Shown in pieces: positions 49,447-54,538 of a stretch of 54,538 bases of DNA. The stretch's first letter is position 1. Each line of letters begins with the position of its first letter. The notes beneath the pieces are model-generated. The model saw nothing but the letters and a program-made list of their open reading frames with translations. It was not told where the DNA came from and ran no database searches. This DNA comes from Phycisphaerales bacterium UBA2421 (GTDB taxonomy: Bacteria > Planctomycetota > Phycisphaerae > Tepidisphaerales > Tepidisphaeraceae). The stretch spans positions 331-54,868 of the forward strand of contig DDRH01000031.1 in assembly GCA_002343075.1 (NCBI GenBank), read 5' to 3'. The position numbers were made by a program, and so were the translations under genes.

Positions 49447-52400
49447 ATGCGCAGAGGTGTTGTCATGGGAAGGAAACGGTCAAAGGCTCGAATTACGCTT
49501 GCAGAATCACTGGAACCCCGGCGGATGCTGGCCGGCGGGCCGGAAGCGGTTGGGGCGTTTGTCTCCAACGGCACGTTGTTCGTCCTGGGAAACACCAATC
49601 CATTCGAAAGCGCCAGCGACTGCATTGTCATCGATACGGTTGGATCGCAATTCCGCGTCTCCTACGGTCCGCACTTCGCCGGCACATTCATTTCGGGCAG
49701 CACGGTTCACCAGTTTTTTGATACCGCAGGCGTAACCCGAATCGAAGTCAACACCTATGAGGGCGATGACTACATCTACATCGAAAACACCTCCGGCCGC
49801 AATCTCGTGATCAACTCCGGGCCGGACAGCGATCGGATTCAGTTCTCCAATGCTTCGGGCAATCTCAGCCTGCAAAATGCCGGCGTGATCAGCTTGGCGG
49901 GCGGGTCCGGTGGTAACGACTTTGACACTGTTGTCGTGAACGACCACAACACGCTCTCGGCGCAGACCTATTCGATCACGCTCGCCCGGTTCGACCGGCC
50001 CGGCTGGGCCGGGTTCAGCTACGCGGGAGATATCGAATCGCTTACGCTCGTCACCGGCAAAGGTGCCGACACTGTCAATGTTCCCAGCACCTTTACCGGC
50101 CAGCCGATCGATATCGCTTCGGCCGGCGGCGCAGATGTCGTCAACCTCGGCAACGTGGCCAACGGAATGCGGTCGATCAACGCCAACATCCGCATCTCCA
50201 ACTCGCCAAGCTTTACCACCATCAATGCCAACTCCGGTGCCGACACGCTCGGGCGGGGCTGGTCGGTTGATGATGCAGGCTTCGGAAACTTCGACCGGCT
50301 GAACGGACTGGCGCCGGCTTCGATTCTCTGGAATGTCAGCGACATTTCCTCAGTCAATATCACGACCGGACAGGGTGTCGATACCGGAACGATCGCCAGC
50401 ACGCGCGCCACGCTGCGCGCTAACAGTGCCGGCGAGCGCGATACGGTCTTTGTCGGCTCGCCGATACGCGGGGGGCTGAGCCAGATCCTCGCGCCCGTAA
50501 CCATCGAAAACTCGCCGTCATTCTCCGCGGTGGTGATCGATGACACGGGCAACAGCAATCAGCGCGTCGCGACACTCACCAACGTCAGCGGATTGAACAC
50601 GCTCAAGCATTTCGGCGCGTCCGCGCCGGCCGACATCCGGTTCAGGACCAGCGATACCAGCCATGTGACGATTCGCACCGGTGCGGGTTCCGACGATCTT
50701 TCCATCGACAGCATCGGTCTGGCCGACGCCGGGCAACTGTTTATCGATAGTGTCGACGGGTCGGACGTGGTACAGATCGGCAAAGCGCCGCTGGGCACAC
50801 AGGACATCGCCGTGCAGAAGGTGACTGTCAACGGTTCGGGAGCGAGCAATCTGTTTATCCGCGATACTGGCTCGACCGATTCAGACGCCCCGGTGCTGAA
50901 GTTTCATGCCGGCACCGGCGAACAGCGGCTGACGGGCATCAACTTCTGGGGGACCACCTTCGCATGGAACCCGACGCAAATGGCGTCGGCGTCATTTCAC
51001 ACCGGGCAAGGCTCCCGCACCATTGACGTGCGATCGACCCGCGGGGCGATCTACATACTTGGCACCACCGGTAGCACCAACTTGATCACGATTGGCTCGG
51101 GCGCGTCAGCACCGGATCTGGGCACCTTGCTCGACATAAGCTCGTTCAACAACAACTCCACCATCGAGATCGACGATACGGCGACGACGACGGGGCGATC
51201 GATCGTGATTGATGAGTTCGATCACGTCACGCCGAGCGCCACCGAACTGACGGGCCTCGGAGCCGGGCTGGTGCGGTTTACGCAGAATGTTCGTTTGCGA
51301 ACGTTCCTTACCGGATCGGGGAATAACGACATTCGGGTTGGCGCGCTCCGATCTGACACGACATTCGTCGGCTCGACCGGCTTCGACACCATCCACTTCG
51401 GCCGCGACGATGTGCCCGGCTCGCGCACCAGCCAATGGGTGACGCACTCGGTCTTCACGATCGGATTTGAACATGTGCAACTCAACGAGCAGGATCGTCC
51501 GCTGGCGGGGGGCGTGTTCTCGATTCTCGGCAGTAGGTTGCAGCGGCCGAGCTTTCCCGATATCGAGACTTTCGGCGTGGTCGAACTGCATGTCGCCCTG
51601 CCCGATGCTGGTGCAACAATCGACGTGCTCACACTAAACCCGAACCTGACTGCAGTGGTTCATAGCGGGGCGGCAACGGATTTCATCAATGTTCCCCAAA
51701 CCGGGAGCACCAGCGGGGTGCGTGTCGTCGCCGCCGGCGATGGCTCCACCGGCTATGACTTCATCGATGCCGGCATCAGCAGCTTCGGCGCAGACGCGCG
51801 GGTTGCGATCGCCGACGGCGGATATCGCGGGTCGATCAGCGCCCGCAACACCGGCATGGTTCAAGCCAGCGGCGCCGGCACCATCTGGACGCAGTCGCTC
51901 AGCTTCGCCGGGAATGGTCACTTTGACATCGGTGCGGCAGCGGTTGTCTATGACTATGCAGGCGCGTCACTTGAGGCGCAGGTGCGCAGTGACATTCTTG
52001 CGGGCTTCAACGCAGGCGCATGGAACGGGCCGGGCATTCGAAGCCAGTTGGCGGCGATGTCGGCAAATCTGACGGTCGGCTACGCCGAAGCCGCCGCCGT
52101 GCTGTCGCCGGGTACAACCCTGTGGCACGGCGTAGACGTGGACGACACCGCCGTGCTGCTGCGTGCGACGCTCGGTGGCGATGCCAATCTCGACGGCAAC
52201 GTTAACTTGGACGACTTCACCTCACTCGCCGCCTCGTTCGGCGTGCCCGGGCGTGTCTTCAGCCAGGGTGATTTTACGTTTGACGGCGAAGTGAGCCTTA
52301 ACGACTTCACGATTCTGGCTTCCAACTTCGGCGGCACATTCGCCAGCCAACCCATTGCCCGTTCATCGCTCGCGCAACCCCGACCGGCGAGCAATCCGGC

Positions 52401-52461
52401 AGGAGGCAGTCGAATGACGATGGGCAGCGATGTGCTCCTCGGCGATGCCGGCAGGGCATAA
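49447..52461 (+). CDS. Large LEPR-XLL surface protein with dockerin-like C-terminus
   Basis: 1004 residues. Basic start RKRSKARITLAESLEPRRML carries a textbook LEPR-XLL motif. The body is a beta-rich series with repeated VTIRTGAGSDDLSI, NIRISNSPSFTTINANSGAD and LRTFLTGSGNNDIRVG. The last ~150 residues match the PEP-CTERM paralogues: YDYAGASLEAQVRSDI, GFNAGAWNGPGIRSQLAAMS, GYAEAAAVL, GGDANLDGNVNLDDFTSLAA and FTFDGEVSLNDFTILASNFG. It ends with a ~40-residue polar tail and no PEP-CTERM. The ATG at 49447 has GGAG 8 nt upstream. It follows the kinase by 84 nt. Confidence 0.88.
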   Translation: MRRGVVMGRKRSKARITLAESLEPRRMLAGGPEAVGAFVSNGTLFVLGNTNPFESASDCIVIDTVGSQFRVSYGPHFAGTFISGSTVHQFFDTAGVTRIEVNTYEGDDYIYIENTSGRNLVINSGPDSDRIQFSNASGNLSLQNAGVISLAGGSGGNDFDTVVVNDHNTLSAQTYSITLARFDRPGWAGFSYAGDIESLTLVTGKGADTVNVPSTFTGQPIDIASAGGADVVNLGNVANGMRSINANIRISNSPSFTTINANSGADTLGRGWSVDDAGFGNFDRLNGLAPASILWNVSDISSVNITTGQGVDTGTIASTRATLRANSAGERDTVFVGSPIRGGLSQILAPVTIENSPSFSAVVIDDTGNSNQRVATLTNVSGLNTLKHFGASAPADIRFRTSDTSHVTIRTGAGSDDLSIDSIGLADAGQLFIDSVDGSDVVQIGKAPLGTQDIAVQKVTVNGSGASNLFIRDTGSTDSDAPVLKFHAGTGEQRLTGINFWGTTFAWNPTQMASASFHTGQGSRTIDVRSTRGAIYILGTTGSTNLITIGSGASAPDLGTLLDISSFNNNSTIEIDDTATTTGRSIVIDEFDHVTPSATELTGLGAGLVRFTQNVRLRTFLTGSGNNDIRVGALRSDTTFVGSTGFDTIHFGRDDVPGSRTSQWVTHSVFTIGFEHVQLNEQDRPLAGGVFSILGSRLQRPSFPDIETFGVVELHVALPDAGATIDVLTLNPNLTAVVHSGAATDFINVPQTGSTSGVRVVAAGDGSTGYDFIDAGISSFGADARVAIADGGYRGSISARNTGMVQASGAGTIWTQSLSFAGNGHFDIGAAAVVYDYAGASLEAQVRSDILAGFNAGAWNGPGIRSQLAAMSANLTVGYAEAAAVLSPGTTLWHGVDVDDTAVLLRATLGGDANLDGNVNLDDFTSLAASFGVPGRVFSQGDFTFDGEVSLNDFTILASNFGGTFASQPIARSSLAQPRPASNPAGGSRMTMGSDVLLGDAGRA

Positions 52462-52513
52462 TTCTCATCGCCACCATGACACGGGCGGGGCGAATGACGG
52501 TATCCTCATCGTC

Positions 52514-53146
52514 ATGTTCGACCCCGGCGATCTCACACTGCAGCACGGCGAGGTGCTCTTGCGCCCCCTGACTCACAGCGACGCCCCCGCCTTGGCAGAG
52601 GCAGCGGAGGGGCTCCGTGGGCAGACGCTGTTCACCACGGTTCCCGATGCCGCCGACGCAGGCCGGGCATACGTCGATCACGCGCTGGCGATGCGGTCGG
52701 CTGGCACCCGATTTCCCATGGTCATCATCTGGCAGGCGCGCGTCGTCGGGAGCACAAGCTACATGCGCTACCAGCCGTGGGAGTGGCCCCTCGGATCGCA
52801 GCGCCAGCGCGCCAATCGGCCCGATATCGTCGAAATCGGCTACACGTGGCTTGCAGCCAGCGCGCAGCGCACCGCGTGCAACACCACCGCAAAGCTGGCA
52901 CTGCTGACGCACGCGTTTGAATCGTGGCAGGTTCACGCCGTGCTGCTGCGGACTGATGCGCGCAACCGGCAATCGCGCACCGCGATCGCACGGCTGGGTG
53001 CCAAGCTCGACGGCGTGTTAAGAGCCGACATGCCCTCATCCGATAACCTTGTACGGAGTACGGCACAGTATTCTATCCTCGCATCGGAATGGGCCGCCGT
53101 GCGCGCAAGCCTGCAGCGGCGCCTGTCGCCCGTCGGCCGCGACTGA
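52514..53146 (+). CDS. GNAT-family N-acetyltransferase (RimJ/RimL-like)
   Basis: 210 residues. GNAT features in order: VLLRPLTHSDAPALAEAA, FPMVIIWQARVVGSTSYMRY, VEIGYTWLAASAQRTACNTT with acetyl-CoA-binding segment, then LLTHAFESWQVHAVLLRTDARNRQSRTAI and ARLGAKLDGVLRADM, the RimJ/RimL-type pattern. It would transfer an acetyl group from acetyl-CoA to an amine, N-terminal or small-molecule. The start at MFDPGDL fits family length; a frame open back to 52430 adds 28 unlike residues. Its 3' end overlaps the last 74 bp of a PEP-CTERM gene on the other strand. Confidence 0.85.
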   Translation: MFDPGDLTLQHGEVLLRPLTHSDAPALAEAAEGLRGQTLFTTVPDAADAGRAYVDHALAMRSAGTRFPMVIIWQARVVGSTSYMRYQPWEWPLGSQRQRANRPDIVEIGYTWLAASAQRTACNTTAKLALLTHAFESWQVHAVLLRTDARNRQSRTAIARLGAKLDGVLRADMPSSDNLVRSTAQYSILASEWAAVRASLQRRLSPVGRD

Positions 53147-54538
53147 ACAGTGAGGCGATTGTAACCGCGCCCAGAACGCCAGCGCATGAACCCGGCTCTG
53201 GCACACTCGCCCGCGCCGCGTCGGCGGGGAGGGTTTGGCCGAAATTGGCGGCCAGGGCGGTGAAATCGTCAAGATTAACCAACCCGTCGTAGGTGAAATC
53301 GCCCTGCGTCCAAACAGTCCCGCTCCCAAACCCTGCGGCGAGGCGGGTGAAGTCGTCGAGATTGACTGAACCGGACAGGTCGGCATCACCCTGCAGGGTG
53401 TAGCGGAGCAGCAGGGTGGTTGCGTCGATCGGTTCGCTGAAGAACATGATGGGGGAACCGAGCGCGCTCGCCTCCGCAAAGCCAATTCCGCGGCCGGGTG
53501 TGACGGCGGCGGTGGAGCTGCTGATGCCCGCGCCGTTCCAGGCGCCGGCGTTGTAACCTTGCTTGATCTGATTGGCGATCGTGCCAAGCGGGGATGCGCC
53601 GACGTAATCGATGATCAGCCGGTCGTCGGTCAGACCGAGCCGGCCGGTCCAGGCGTTTGGCGCACCGGCAAGGGTGAGTTGCGTCAGGCGGCTGACGACG
53701 GAGCCGTCGATGCTGGCGACGCCGTTCACTTCGAGCGAACTCTCGCGAATGCCGTCAACGGCAAGTGATGCTCCGGGCGCAACAGTACTTCTGCCAGCGG
53801 TGACGAGGGGGCCTCCAGAGGCGGATCCTTCAAAGACCTTCACGCCTCCGCCGGTGATCAGGCTCAAGCCGCCAACATTTCCAAGAAAGATCGCGGTCGA
53901 GCCGGTGCTGACGCGCAGTTCGCTGCCGGCGTTATTGGAGACGTTACCATAAAATGTCGTGGTGCCGAAGCCGGTGACGATCGTCTTGCCGACGGAGTTT
54001 TGCGTGAGCGACGGGAAGATGTCGCTGGTTCCTCCTGAAAGGGTGATCGTGCCGGTGTTGGTCAGCAACCCGGAGCGAATCGCCCCGCGGCCGGCAATGA
54101 CTCCTGCGTTGGTCAGCGGGTGATTGGCGTTATCAAGCGTTCCGCCGCCGAGAATGATCTGGCCGAGTTGCGAAGCAAATCCTGTATTCGTTCGCAGCCG
54201 CGCGCCGGTGGGAATTTCGATGACACCCGCGGCGTTGTTCGACAGGGGGTTTGTAAACGTTAACAGGCCATCTCCGGGGGAGACCAACCCGTTATTGACG
54301 ACGGCTGTGTTTCGAACGATTCCCGCACCGCGCAGCATGCCGAAGGAACTGATGGTGATCGTGGCGCCCGACAGCTGCGCCCCCGGCCCGAACAGATCGA
54401 TCGCGCCGTCGCTAGAAAACGCATTTGCGATATTCATCGACGCATCGTCGCGAACCTGAATGATTCCCGAAATCTGGTTGCCGGTCAGCGATCCGATGGC
54501 AAGCAGACCACCTTCGGCGATGAGCAGGCTGTTGTTCT
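53073..54538 (-). CDS. PEP-CTERM beta-repeat protein, paralogue 4, partial (continues past the window)
   Basis: Open without a stop to the window end, so the N-terminal part is missing; ~488 residues are visible. Beta-repeat sequence such as GQIILGGGTLDNANHPLTNA and TFYGNVSNNAGSELRVSTGS (shared with paralogue 3), then the common module GYNAGAWNGAGISSSTAAVT, dockerin-like GDADLSGSVNLDDFTRLAAG and FTYDGLVNLDDFTALAANFG, and SVPEPGSCAGVLGAVTIASL with RGRR. Unusually, ~20 further residues (ATGAAAGLRARRPIPMRG) follow the basic PEP-CTERM end, and the stop lies inside the acetyltransferase gene. Confidence 0.87.
   Translation of the reverse strand, partial: NNSLLIAEGGLLAIGSLTGNQISGIIQVRDDASMNIANAFSSDGAIDLFGPGAQLSGATITISSFGMLRGAGIVRNTAVVNNGLVSPGDGLLTFTNPLSNNAAGVIEIPTGARLRTNTGFASQLGQIILGGGTLDNANHPLTNAGVIAGRGAIRSGLLTNTGTITLSGGTSDIFPSLTQNSVGKTIVTGFGTTTFYGNVSNNAGSELRVSTGSTAIFLGNVGGLSLITGGGVKVFEGSASGGPLVTAGRSTVAPGASLAVDGIRESSLEVNGVASIDGSVVSRLTQLTLAGAPNAWTGRLGLTDDRLIIDYVGASPLGTIANQIKQGYNAGAWNGAGISSSTAAVTPGRGIGFAEASALGSPIMFFSEPIDATTLLLRYTLQGDADLSGSVNLDDFTRLAAGFGSGTVWTQGDFTYDGLVNLDDFTALAANFGQTLPADAARASVPEPGSCAGVLGAVTIASLFSRGRRATGAAAGLRARRPIPMRG

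Overview
The window looks like chromosomal DNA from a high-GC planctomycete, most likely class Phycisphaerae (inference). The reasons are: PEP-CTERM surface proteins with T5SS-type beta repeats, dockerin-like DFT..AA.FG modules, five proteins with the planctomycetal N-terminal LEPR-XLL motif, CxxCGY zinc ribbons fused to membrane helices, and an ECF sigma factor beside a Ser/Thr kinase. No rRNA, tRNA or CRISPR array was seen.

Layout. 1-3035: metabolic genes (type-2 ferredoxin-NADP reductase, a 65-residue protein coupled to a MOSC protein, an FAH-family hydrolase). 3075-5924: a phosphodiesterase/TPR protein and a PEP-CTERM protein separated by a strong terminator. 6520-7572: a Gfo/Idh/MocA oxidoreductase starting at TTG. 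7678-17314: a PilC/GspF membrane protein followed by six pseudopilin-like genes, partly coupled, with repeat arrays inside or between several genes and no motor ATPase or secretin. 17434-19623: a conserved-looking protein with a possibly leaderless mRNA, a zinc-ribbon membrane protein and DAHP synthase. 19824-24966: three LEPR-XLL surface proteins in a row (malectin/Kelch, RTX, delta-60 plus RTX). 25123-29116: a polytopic zinc-ribbon protein, a 38-residue membrane protein, a sugar-nucleotide epimerase and a glycosyltransferase, all on the minus strand. 29220-31579: an RTX LEPR-XLL protein and an RMD1-like protein. 31580-33540: an accessory patch with a composite repeat, an inverted GGTTGGAAACCCGTG repeat pair, a SUKH-like gene, a truncated transposase and a small membrane protein. 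33594-36947: an M24 peptidase divergent from an rRNA methyltransferase plus SDR pair. 36944-46293: three giant PEP-CTERM beta-repeat paralogues. 46620-49362: ECF sigma factor and Ser/Thr kinase. 49447-52461: a large LEPR-XLL protein with a dockerin-like end. 52514-54538: a GNAT acetyltransferase overlapping a fourth, partial PEP-CTERM paralogue.

How it fits together. Much of the window encodes envelope and surface biology: proteins destined for two sorting routes (C-terminal PEP-CTERM, N-terminal LEPR-XLL), a pseudopilin apparatus with one membrane platform, two glycan-synthesis genes, and a sigma/kinase pair that could sense the envelope. The most interesting signals are (i) a ~100-bp composite element present twice, at 1-99 and 31654-31752, with matched spacing; (ii) the pseudopilin cluster with 8-bp GCGACGAA arrays translated into prepilin leaders; and (iii) a ~140-residue C-terminal module shared by PEP-CTERM and LEPR-XLL proteins.
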